NCBI GenBank assembly: GCA_900312665.1
Contig: ONZQ02000004.1
Span: forward strand, 1,580,693 to 1,644,692
Origin: Cephalotrichum gorgonifer
Taxonomy: Eukaryota > Ascomycota > Sordariomycetes > Microascales > Microascaceae
Direction of reading: 5' to 3'
DNA length: 64,000 nt
Shown here piece after piece: positions 1 through 11,100 of the stretch. The translations under genes were made by a program, and so were the position numbers. The notes beneath the pieces were generated by a model that searched no databases, had not been told where the DNA came from, and worked only from the letters and a program-made list of their open reading frames with translations. Position 1 is the stretch's first letter, and each line of letters begins with the position of its first letter.

Positions 1-3000
1 AAAAAAGGGAAGAGGGGGGGGGCAGGTGGGCTCTGGTGGGAATTGGCACTTACACTTACACGCCCTTTTGTGTAACCTCGTGCGACAACACCTTTTTTTC
101 CCCTCCTCTCTTTCCCGCCGGATGCGACAACAACCGCGGCTCGCATATTCTGCCACACCCTCCCCCGCTTTCTCCCCCTGCTGTTGCCTAGACCACTTTG
201 CGCATTGTGCAACACGAACATCTGCCGCTTGTAAAAAGCCGCCGCAATACTCATTCAGAGCAGAATATTGGAATGGGTTGTACAGAATATTATCCTGCTT
301 ACCACCCACCCAGCCCGCCTTCTTCCGCCCTTCCGCCCTCTTTCTCGGCACCTACTCCGCGATGGCCATTGGGTGTGTCACCCTGGGGCACGCACCTCTC
401 GCCGCGCGGTGACACAGAGGATATACAGGTGGCATGTGGACGGCTTACCAAGATCGCGCGTCTCGCTTGGTAAGACTCGTAATTATGTTTTATGGGGAAG
501 GGACAAGTCAGCGCGCATCCTTGTACACTTGTAGCTTGTAAGAAACTTAATTACGGCTTCGTATTACTTGTACAGTAGTGTATTGGTATTATACAGGATA
601 AGCATGCACTGCATCTGTGGCGAGTCCAAGTGCTCGTTGACTGGCCGCAAAGTGCGAGTCGCGCCCGGGCGCGGATATGACAAAAGGGAAATGCAGGCGG
701 CTTTTATCCATGTCACGCTGGGCCTTTGTGCAACGCGCAATTCCTCTCGTGCCACGTCGAACTCTCACTCGATTCGCCGGCTGGGCGGGGAAAGCGTCTG
801 TGTTGGTTACACGGGAAGGGGGAGGGGGAGAATAAGAAGAAATGGGATGGTAAGCGCGGTTTTAGGCGGGGACCGGAATTCGGGAGACACATATGGATAA
901 CAGCCCTTTCTGTCCTGCGAGCTGCCTGTGCGACTTTCAGCGGGAAATGAGAGGCGGGAAGCGGCAGGGGGGAGGGGTAAATGTACGAGACCGGAGCAGG
1001 TATTTACTCGGTAATGTGACAATGATGCATACTCGTACCTGTAAAATTGTATTATTATATATGGAGGAGTGGGGCTGTTATTACCAAGCGCGCGTGCAGT
1101 ATGTCACTTTCCACCGTCCTCGAATTTGGCGACTGAACCAATGGGGACGAAGCGGGAATAACGATTTCCGGGCAGAGTACGGAGTAGGTTCAAGAAAGGC
1201 CCGAGGGCGGGAAAGATAGGGGGTTTCGAAAGGGGCGGGCGGGTTCCGGTTCCCGAGCTGCGAACCATGGTACCCTACATGTAACTTACTAGAATATCAA
1301 AGGTACGCTCGAGCACCTTTGCAGGACGCGACACTCTTGGCCCTTGTCACGCGTGCTCATGGCCTCATTATTACTTGGCAGTGAAGTAGCATAAAGAAGC
1401 AAGCGAGTCTGTACTCGTAGCAGGGGTATTATACTCGTCGCTCTAGAGGACATGAGACATGGCAGGGATGGCGAATATTGCTGCGGGATCCCAACCAAGC
1501 GATGTTCATCTGCGGGCAGCTTACTGGTAAAGTACCTGCGGTAAGGTCTCCGGGACCTTGTCCCCGGCCTCGGGACCGGTGAGCTTGGCTTACGGCCGAT
1601 GGACGGACGGGCCTCGCTGACACCTTGACATGGACAGCCAACGGCCAGAAACTACCAATCGCATACAGTCTTTCCAGGCCAGGTAGGCAAGCAGGCAGAT
1701 AGAGAATCGGGTTCGTCACCTTCGACGCGTCCGGACAACCAATGACGAGTCCATCCTCGCCCAATGTAAACTAAACACCAATCGTCCTCCATCTTGTCAC
1801 CTCGGACCTCCTCCTCATTGCCCCCCCCCGCCCCTTGTCCTCCCTTCAATATCGTACCGAGCATTTCTCCGCCGACCGCCGCTTGCTTGTGTCGTACCCG
1901 TACCCCTACGAGTACAAGTAGTATCGCAAAAGAAAAATCACGCTTGGCATAGGAGGCTGTAAATGTAGAGATAAAAAGAGGAAGAAATGGATGGCGCGGA
2001 AATATCCCGCTGGTCCGAAACGTTTGCGGCAGCGACCGGTGAGCGGGTTGTTGGCTGACCACGCAAACCATGGGAGTATATTACTCACATAGAACGTGAT
2101 TGCTATCCTGGTACTTCGTACTACTCGAACCCATGGCGAACTTACACGAGTAAATCGGTCACGGCCCCCTCGGCCCCCAAGCCTGCCTCTCAGTCTTTTT
2201 TGTGACACTCCACAACCGCCGATCTTCAGTAAACGAGTAGTACTGGGGGGCGTTGTTCATGGCACAATTCCGCGCAATATACTCGGTAAACCTCCGTGAA
2301 AGACACCCCTCGGCCCCATGGCATTCAACGAATTCGAGTCCGAATGCGAGCACTCTATTCCCATATGTCCGACGCGGCATATCCGTCTTCCTCGGGAGAT
2401 CCGGTGGGAGGATCGAGCTACTTCTCCGCAGTGGCTGCTGTTGTCCCTTATGTTGACCCCTGTCTCTGGTGCTGGTGCTGGGGGGTCGAGCCCCGCACGA
2501 GTCCTCCGAATGAGTACTCGTACGATCAGTCGAAATCGAAACGGCGCTAGACAAATGGGGATATTCGCTGAAGGAATCGCGGCCCGTCCGGCTGTCGGGA
2601 GAGGAGAGGCGGTGCCAGTGCTATGTACTACTCGGACAACAAGCACTTGCGATTGGAGACGGAATTCCGTCGCATCCGACTAACTCACCCTTGTAAACGG
2701 AATTCCGTCGCTCAACCCCAAGGGCATTAATTGCTAACTGTATTAGGAGGAGTAATTTCCACCTTGGAGACTGCACTTGTATCTTCGTTTCATCCAATCG
2801 TGGGATCCCGTCTGGTATGTTCTCGTTCCGTTCCGTCTCATAGTTACTCCCACACCATGTACCGCGTACTCGCACAGGTACCAGTACAAGTACGAATACA
2901 ATACGCCCTGTAAGCGCACTAGCGGGGATTTTGATAGTCAAATGTTTCTAATCCGGGTGTGGCTTTGCTTGGTTTGTCATGCTGGTGATTGCTTTGGTAA

Positions 3001-3908
3001 ACTAAACCAGCATGATATATATACACACCCTCCCCTCCTTCCAAAGAAGGGAAAAGGGTGGGGGGGGAGATGGGGGGGGGGTGAGAAATGCGCATGTCTG
3101 CTAGTGCGGTAAACGGTGTAACGGTGTCTCTGTAGTATAAGGCAGATCTGGGCCGCACCACCAGGAGAGATTGGCAACATGGGTTCGCGGCAGGAACTTT
3201 TTGTTCTGGAACACGAAATTGGAATTGGGTCGGGACATGTTTATTATGGAGTGCGGAGTATTAATCCCACCCTATCGAGAACAGACGTCGGGCGTGTCCT
3301 TTGGGAGCTGCTCTGCGCTGCGCCTCGGGACTGTCCCGTGATATGCATAATCCTGGTACGGGTGCTGTCCTTGAACGAGGAGTGTGTGTTAGCTCTCATG
3401 CCAGGTGGAAACCGAGTCGCACTCGAGGATGAGTGCAACCCAGAGACAGGTTAAGCTCATTGACTCTCATTACGTGGTTAGTGTTATACTACCTGTCCGC
3501 GCACTTCGTATAAGCTTCGTCTGCCTCGACCGGAATAGAATTCGGAGTTACAATGGACCAAAAGTCCCCCAACTCGGTGGCTGAGCGGTGTCTTCGGACC
3601 CGACCACGCCGGGAGTCACCCATACTTCCCGAGTGCGGAGTATTACGGGTTGGTAATCCTGGCAAGTGTACGTCGTAGTATAGCACCGATTGGTAAACGA
3701 TGGTATTTCATGTATTAACAAGCAAGTCTGAGAATCTTTTTGCCCCCGGAATCATTTTGTCCCCGACCCTTAACCCCGTCCCCCCTTGTCCTGCCCGAGG
3801 TAGTCGCGCTAACCCTTAATAGGACATATTTTTTTTGGCGACCGATCAATGTGATCTCGGGCATTGCGGAGTTAGCCTCTTCTTCTCACCACCCTTAACC
3901 CCGAATCC

Positions 3909-3940
<32 letters not shown>

Positions 3941-5477
3941 CGGGGTGAGGATACGGTCACATTCTGACCAACAGTGCAAGGTGGGACGGATTAGTCGCGG
4001 TCAGTATGATGCGGGCAGGCTATTCATGCCATACCCTTCACATTTCGCTCACATACAAGTACAAGCATCGCGCCGAGTTTCGACGCTCGAGTATTGCCTG
4101 ATGGAAGTGTACTGAGCCCATGACCGACTGCGAGACCGAACCCTAGAGCGGCCTTCCCACATGCTGGTACGAGTGCTCAAACATCTCACCGTTGGCAGGC
4201 ACACGACCTGGGGCCGCTGGCTTAGGGTCTCTTGTACAAGGAAGTACACTGCTCATATTGACCCCTGTGCTCGTACCTCTTCCGGGGGCTGGCTAATAAT
4301 ATTTGTACGGCCGTATGAGGATGTCCCGCCTCACCCCCCTCCCGCATGTGCGTTTCACCTTTGACACCGCCTCGCTCTCAGTTCCAAAAGGGGAAACCCG
4401 GGGGCTTACTGGCTCGCCAGGTACATCGCTAATGGACACGGAGTCCTAGCAGCAAGAGAGATACGGATGCACATACAAATAACCCGCAACACAAACCCAC
4501 ATTGTTGGATTCGGAGAACAAGGCTTTGACTGAACACGGGGCGGAGGCTTGTCGCTGCGTCCTATAGCTAGGTTGGACTCGCTGACCCGGAGATATCTAA
4601 CATGTTTCAATAACTCGGAGTCCCGTCCAATGACAACCAAGATCTTCGTTGAAGGCGGCTCGGTGATCTATCTGTCCGCGCGAACTTAAAGATATGTCAA
4701 GTTCATGCGGAGGATCGCCCGTCTGCCGTGTCCTTCCCGCGTGCACGGATAAGTCACGAGATCGGATTCATACTTATGCGAGTCTAATATGTGCAACCCA
4801 ACTTGTACTACCTACCTAACGAGGCGAGGATCCGGTGGATCATGGCCTCCGGTGGCCAACCAACTTGTCCTCTCTGCTCCTATCGATTGTGAGTTGGAAT
4901 TGTCTATTTCGCTAACTGCTTTGAGAGTTCCGTCTCTGGTGAGGGTACTTACGTAGCGGAGGGGGTGGGGGGTGGGATTGTCCATGGATTTGAAGACGAT
5001 CATACAAAACAAAACCTATTTATCGTCACGCCTACGGAGTAGTGAAATGGAAGCTCGTAAAGCATATGGAGTAATGGCAAATTCAGGTAGGGCGCTGTAT
5101 TTTGGTAGTGGGGATCAGAAGTATAGTGTACCTGGGTCCAGGTGGTGCGCCACGTACTTATCATGTTTTAGATACTTATTCAGCCCTGCGCGAGGCGCGT
5201 CTTAGCGCTCGCTCCATTTCGACGTCACACGCGCTTCGGCGTGACCCTGACCAAAAATGCCCCAAAGTAAACAACGGCAAGGCGACAGCAACCCCACGAT
5301 CCTGGCATCATCGCGTTTGTCTCGATTGAATCGAAGGCTCTAATGGTCTGAGGACGTCGCGAGGAGAACCCCTGTTGTGACTGCTGCTGGTCACCAATCG
5401 GGGGATTTTCGCTTGGGCGCCGGTCACTCCTCCTCTTCCTGCCCTCGTCGCTCGCCGCTCCCACCTCCATCGCGACC
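1..5477. other. Gene-free intergenic region upstream of APC2
   Basis: No open frame here has the codon bias, length or splice structure of the real genes in this window. All are short, overlap on both strands, and give Arg/Pro/Ser-rich translations with no recognisable motif. The DNA is a patchwork of short low-complexity runs: a G run at 3072-3081, a GTCGGG array at 3910-3939, and many copies of short words related to TACTTGTAC and TACTCGTAC. The duplicated word ACGGAATTCCGTCGC occurs near 2658 and 2698. The last few hundred bases before 5478 presumably contain the APC2 promoter and leader, but I see no decisive promoter element. Confidence 0.7.
3910..3939. repeat. Telomere-like GTCGGG hexamer microsatellite
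   Basis: Five perfect tandem copies of GTCGGG lie here, followed by GCGGGG. The unit is G-rich like a telomere repeat but is not the TTAGGG unit of filamentous fungi, and the array is only 30 bp. It is best read as an interstitial microsatellite. G runs of four spaced every six bases could form a G-quadruplex on the plus strand. Confidence 0.9.
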
Positions 5478-8114
5478 ATGGTTTCGGCACTAGCAGCGAG
5501 GAAGCAGGCCGTATTCAAGTCCGTCTTCCAGACCGAAATATCTCAGCCTACGCCGTATTCCACACCGTCAGTACGGTTCGCTGAGGAGGGCCAGCCGTGG
5601 GGCGTACTGCCGGCGGCATTGCATATCTCGAACCCGAGGCAGCGCCACGGCCGGCAAGACTCCGGCGACTTGTCGGGACCCGCAGAGGATCAGGTCCGGT
5701 GGGATCGCGCGTGGCACACTGTCACCTCGCACATCCAGCTTCCCCCATCTGTTGCTGCAGAGGACTCATTCGGTCAGCTGGGCCGGGCATCGCAGGATGC
5801 TGAAGAAGGGTTCAGCGAGGCGTTGAAGGTTGTACTCTATCCAGAGGAATCGACGCCGCGAGCCAAGCACACGGAGGACATCCTGCTGTGGCATACCCAA
5901 CAGGTGCGACACCACTTCATACAGCATGCCTTACCGCTTCTTTCCGCATGCGGCGGGAACGCAGGCCACGCCCAGGTGCTGTTGGGGAGCATGCAAACGC
6001 TCGAGGCCGCGCACAGGCAGTATCTTTACGGCCTACAGGTTCTACTACGCGGTATGCGGGAGGGGGACTCAGACCTGGCAATGGAAAAATTCCGCCACGA
6101 TCTTCACGCGGTGATTGGAAACTCCATGTCCCCCAGCCTCTTGTCGGCCTTGAAAGCCGTCCTGCGCCACAATATTCGCCGGTGTCTCGGCGTCCCATCC
6201 GAGGACGAGGTTCCCACGGAAGACGAGATGGCGGCGTCAAGGTTGGAGCTGGTCAGCATGGTCGACTCTCTCAGTAAGGTCGGCCTTGCCGGGGAGAGGT
6301 TCCAAGTTTTGTTTGCGGAGCTCATGGACGACGCGATGGGGGAGTTCATCGTGCGGTCGTACGCAGGCCGGTGGTCATTTGAGAAATACAGGGCTACAGA
6401 TGGGACACAATCCTCGGACGCGTCGGGCGGTTCGTACTGTACCGATCGCCTCCGCAACTGGGTCGAGAATCACTTCTCCCGCCTGGTGGTTGAGGTGCTG
6501 GGACGTCTAGGAGAAGAACAGGTGCCGTGGTCGGAAGTGGCCAAGTGGAAGGAGACTGCCCTCGGACGGCTTGCGGTGCTGCGCATTCACGAGCTCTACG
6601 ACATCGTCCTCAGCTGGCCCCACAGCCGCGAGGGTCTGGACGACCTCCGCGTCACCATCACGACACCCCAGAGGCGACTACAACTCACGGACGCGTTCTC
6701 AGAGGCGCTCCGACGGCGGCTTCTTCATCCTGGCTGCTCTACCTTGAAGATCCTCCGGGTTTATATCTCCATGATAAGGACCTTCCACGCACTGGACCAC
6801 TCCAAGGTGCTCTTAGACAGGGTGGTTCACTCCTTACAGCTGTACCTCCGTCAGCGGAACGACGCTATCCGCATAGTAGTTACTGGTCTCCTCGCCAACT
6901 ACAGCAAGGAAGAGGAGGAGCTTGCAAAGGGAAAACTCGTCGAGCTATCGCGTCTCCTCGACGACCCCTCCCAGGACCGCCGCACCAACTTCGAGGACGA
7001 GGAGCTCGACTGGGACGATATGGACTGGGTGCCCGTTCCCGTCGACGCGGCGGTCAACTACAAGCGGCCCAAGTCAGAGGACGTCGTGGGGACTCTCATC
7101 GGTGCACTGGGATCCCAGGACATATTTATCAAAGAGTTCCAAGGCGTCATAGCCGAGAGACTGCTCTCCCAGGACCCACCCTTCGCACAGGAGATGGCGG
7201 TCCTAGGCCTCCTCAAGAAGCGCTTTGGGGAGAACGAGCTGCAAAACTGCGACGTCATGCTGAAGGACATTGGAGACTCAAAGAGGGTCGACGACACCAT
7301 CGCGGTGTGGATGAGATCCGGGGAGGCCGGCCCCCTCGTCGCGCCGTCGATGCCGGCGCTGGAGGTCCACGCAAAGATCCTGTCGAGGCTGTTCTGGCCG
7401 ACGCTGCCAAGGGAGCACTTCGTAGTCCCGCGGCCCGTCGTCGAGTGGCAGCGGAGGTACGAGAGCGGGTTCGAGCACCTGAAGTCGCAGCGTAAATTGA
7501 CTTGGATTGACAACGTCGGCACAGCGACGGTCGAGCTGGCGCTGGAGGATAGGGAGGTCAAGGTTGAGTGTAAGACGTACCACGCGGCGGTGATCTACGC
7601 CTTTGGGGAGGACGAGGACGGCGCCGGCGGGGAAGGGCCCCCTGGATCTCCTGTCAGGAAGACGGCGGTCGAGTTGGAGGAGCAGCTCCAGATGGACGAA
7701 GACCTCGTCGGGGAGGCCCTCTCGTTCTGGGTAAGCCAGCGCGTGCTCCGAGAGGACCCGCGGGGGACTTTCACCGTCATGGAAACCCTCGCGCCGTCCG
7801 CCAGCCGGGACGCGTCCTCCCCCGCGGCAGCAGAAGCCGCGGCCGCGGGGCCGTCGACACCCGCGAGGAGGCCCGGGCGAGCGATAGACGCCAAGGAGGT
7901 GCAGCAGAGGCAGGTGTACTGGCAGTTCATAAAGGGGATGCTGACCAACTCGGCGGCTGTGATGCCGGCGGGTCAGATCGGGATGATGCTGAAGATGCTA
8001 CTGCCGGACGGGTTCCCGTGGGGGGAAGAGGAGCTGGTGGAATTCCTGGGGGAGAAGGTCGAGGAGGGGGAGCTGGAGTTTGTGGGGGTCAAGTATAAGC
8101 TGGTGAAGAGGTAG
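5478..8114 (+). CDS. apc2: Anaphase-promoting complex subunit 2 (cullin-family)
   Basis: The product is an 878-residue intronless protein. APC2 is the cullin-like scaffold of the anaphase-promoting complex/cyclosome, the nuclear ubiquitin ligase that destroys securin and cyclins. It binds the RING subunit APC11 through its C-terminal half. The N-terminal half is helical, as in cullin repeats. The cullin-homology core lies at roughly residues 480-760, with a recognisable stretch NYKRPKSEDVVGTLIGALGS near 525 and a KRFGENELQNCDVMLKDI segment near 580. A typical APC2 winged-helix domain closes the protein (about 808-878; VYWQFIKGMLTNSAAVMPAG, then a GEEELVEFLGEKVEEGELEF segment). An acidic/alanine-rich linker at about 710-805 is low complexity. 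The start at 5478 (ACCATGG) is a strong initiation context and gives the full N-terminus. Length agrees with fungal APC2. Identification is from family knowledge of the cullin and APC2 C-terminal motifs. Confidence 0.93.
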   Translation: MVSALAARKQAVFKSVFQTEISQPTPYSTPSVRFAEEGQPWGVLPAALHISNPRQRHGRQDSGDLSGPAEDQVRWDRAWHTVTSHIQLPPSVAAEDSFGQLGRASQDAEEGFSEALKVVLYPEESTPRAKHTEDILLWHTQQVRHHFIQHALPLLSACGGNAGHAQVLLGSMQTLEAAHRQYLYGLQVLLRGMREGDSDLAMEKFRHDLHAVIGNSMSPSLLSALKAVLRHNIRRCLGVPSEDEVPTEDEMAASRLELVSMVDSLSKVGLAGERFQVLFAELMDDAMGEFIVRSYAGRWSFEKYRATDGTQSSDASGGSYCTDRLRNWVENHFSRLVVEVLGRLGEEQVPWSEVAKWKETALGRLAVLRIHELYDIVLSWPHSREGLDDLRVTITTPQRRLQLTDAFSEALRRRLLHPGCSTLKILRVYISMIRTFHALDHSKVLLDRVVHSLQLYLRQRNDAIRIVVTGLLANYSKEEEELAKGKLVELSRLLDDPSQDRRTNFEDEELDWDDMDWVPVPVDAAVNYKRPKSEDVVGTLIGALGSQDIFIKEFQGVIAERLLSQDPPFAQEMAVLGLLKKRFGENELQNCDVMLKDIGDSKRVDDTIAVWMRSGEAGPLVAPSMPALEVHAKILSRLFWPTLPREHFVVPRPVVEWQRRYESGFEHLKSQRKLTWIDNVGTATVELALEDREVKVECKTYHAAVIYAFGEDEDGAGGEGPPGSPVRKTAVELEEQLQMDEDLVGEALSFWVSQRVLREDPRGTFTVMETLAPSASRDASSPAAAEAAAAGPSTPARRPGRAIDAKEVQQRQVYWQFIKGMLTNSAAVMPAGQIGMMLKMLLPDGFPWGEEELVEFLGEKVEEGELEFVGVKYKLVKR

Positions 8115-11100
8115 GCTGGTGGTGAGCAGTGCCGTGGCCTCTTCTTCTTTTGGCTCGATAGATGTTTGTGTTTGGGGAAGCCCCGGGAGGGGGGGGGGGG
8201 TTTGTGGGATACATCGAGTACTGTTTACGAGCTATGATATCCAACTAGAAACCAGACTTTCCACTATTTACTCGCTCTCCCGTACACTGGTGGCATAGTT
8301 CTGTTTACAAACGTTACCGACCTGCGCAGGGCGAGCGACGCGATGGCCGTCCTGGACATCTCGACACTGTTGCTGGCACGGGAATAGAAGGTCCCGACGT
8401 ACAGCAATCCTAAAGGGATAGCGACGCAGACAGGGACAAGTACGGTGCTGCGGGGAAAGAGCTGCCGGAAGCCCCAGCTTGCCCAAGCTAAATATCCAGG
8501 TTACAGGTCCCAAAAGCAAGATGCGTTCGAGCCCACGTCTGAGCAAGGCGCTATTACGGGGTTGCTGACGCCACAGACGCACAAGACCCAGTTCGCACCT
8601 TGGCCCCGTCTATCTTAGGGGCGCGAAGCTCCACCGCTCGACCAATCCCGGCCATGGTCGTGGATATCCTGTACCCTTCGGATGTTGTTCATACGAGTGC
8701 TTGCAGCACCGAAGCTGTGGGGATTCCGTCCGCGTATACTTGTACTAGTGAGTGCCATGTGCGCATGTCTCAAGAAAAATCGATATTTTGGCGTTGCTGG
8801 TCTGATTACCCTTCCCGGCAAAGGATCGCTACGTTCCTTGCTATTCAGAATGCTTCGCGCTTTATCCCCTGCGTGGCTGCACAAACGCAACGGATTCTAA
8901 ATGAGGAGGTTGCACCGGGTGAGAAGGGAGCGTCAGGCAGCCGGACGAGGATGCGCAAAACGGACGATGACAGGCATTAGAAACACCGACCCCCCCCCCC
9001 CCCCCCCCCAAACTTTTTCCCCCGCTCGATGCCCAGGGCAGACAGGAGGTCAAACACGAGAACGGAGTAAAAGAAATCGATTGGGGTCGGAGTTCAAGGG
9101 ACAGGGCTCGGAGCCGGGGCAAGGATGGGCAGCGGGGAGGCCGCGGGCGGTTGGGGAAAAAGAGATTGAAACAATGCGGGATCGCGAAAAGCCCCAAAAC
9201 GGGAGGGGAATGATCGCTGGCTTTCCTGCACAAAAAAGAAAGAAAGAAAGAAAGAGGTCGGAAAAGGATACATCGTTGGCCGCGTTCGTCTCCACCAAGT
9301 GGCTCGGGTACAGGAGGACGCCCTACCTGAGACATTAAGAAGAGCAACGGCGTCTGGATCGAAGGGATACTCAAAGGCGGCGCAAACATCAGTAATATTA
9401 GTGGTAGCCCAGAACGGCCTAATAATGTGAGGCTGGGACTCCCCTGGCTTCGGGCTTCGGGCTTTGGGTTTCAACAAAGCCGAATGCGGTCAAGTAAAAG
9501 GGGGGAGCCGGGGTAAAGTAAATACCGCCGGTTGTGTTTCTCGTTCGTGGTCATGTTTGTGACCTGTGGTCGGGCTAGCATGGGCATGGCTTACATATCC
9601 GAGTGAGTGACAGGCCGAGGGATGTGATGCGGCGCCGTCATTGGGCGCCATTTACGACCAAGTCCGGCTAGGGATCGGTGAATCGACGACTAAAATCGTC
9701 ACCATCGCTTCGAAGGGCTAACTTACTATGCCCAATGCGTTGCATACCGGTAACCATGAACAAGCTAGCAAGCTAAGCCGAAGCATAAGCGAAAGTGTAC
9801 GATGTTGTACCGAATACTTCTCGCGGGGAGATGACATGAAGATCGGTGAGGAGGGAGCAGGTGGATGAGGGGGTCGACCGACCTACCTGTGGTGACTGGT
9901 GAATATGTAATGTAGTGATGTGTATGGAACCAAATCTTAAGAGACATTGGGGGAAGCTGACTGACTGAGGTGGGGAAGCGCACCCAAGGCGGCATACTGC
10001 TTCTTCCTAGCCAAACAAATCATGCATTGGGTGCGGGGTGTGGAAACATTGGAGTTCACTGGGGTCTGCAGTCCATTTAACCCTTTCGGGATACGCGAGG
10101 ATTGCTCAAAGGGGGGGGGGGGGTTAACTTTAAGTCATGTGGTTGCGGTTGCTTCGCTTTGAGCCTACTGGAACTGGTTCGCAATCTTGACGAGTTTACC
10201 AGGCGCCAGGAAACGAAACGGGAAGGGGGTTGTCCAGGGGGCATCAGAGACTTTATGCGAGCTTCTTCTGCCTAGTTCGCTAAAAACATGGACGCGAGGG
10301 GCGGGAACAGGGAATAGCTGCGAGTGGCCGGAGGGAAGCGAAAGGAAAGCGGAAAGGGGAATGAATAAACGGGAAGAAGATGCGCCCCACGCTCAAGGAT
10401 CCTCCCTCACCTTCATCGGTGGCTGAGAGGCAACTTGACAAGGGAGAGTGAGGGGTTGGAGTTGGGCTCGTGGGAAAGTGGACGTAGGAGCGAGGAGTGA
10501 GTGGACAGGGCAGGGCTTATATGTGATGTGTGGCATGTGGCATGTATGTATATGTGGTAGCAGCGGGTTGGCCGCCCATTTCTGCGATTTATGTGGCACT
10601 CGCTGGAGCAAGCGGATGGGTGGGTGATGATTGATTTCCGTCATGTCGCCAGACGGCACCCTGCGATTGGGGGTCAGGGGGATTGGAGGGATTCGAACCG
10701 CGGTTGATGCGGAGATGCTGGGGCCAAGGGGAGGAAGGTGGTGGAGACCGATCGTGGCTTGCCCACATTTGATGCGCGAGTCATGATGATAGAAGAATGT
10801 ATTAGGGTGGATCGCCGGATGCTGAGCTGAGCAGGAAATGATCAAGGACTCGGGGCCCCGGCGAAATTGGTATCCGGGTACCACCGTCGCGCAGACGACA
10901 AGACGGTGGTTACGTAGCAAGTCCTGGCGCAGGTTTAGAGTCTGACGAAGTTTAGTTCCGCTCCGCCTTGAGGAGTGTCGATCGAGGGGTACATGTATTT
11001 TTTTTTTGGGGGGGGGGGTTTTGTTTCCGCGGCGCTGTGGGTAGGCTCGAGAATCGAGACCGCGAAGAGAGTAGAGGAGACACGAATAGAGCGGGCAGCA

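Noticed and set aside
3910..3939. Chromosome end or telomere fusion point
   Set aside because: The unit is GTCGGG, not TTAGGG, and the array has only five copies.
10640..10730. Possible tRNA on the minus strand because of a GGTTCGAATCCC-like T-loop
   Set aside because: No matching D-arm, anticodon stem or acceptor stem can be laid out around it.
10393..10920. 175-codon minus-strand open frame
   Set aside because: His/Pro-rich translation with no motif, in a region of low-complexity DNA. More likely chance.
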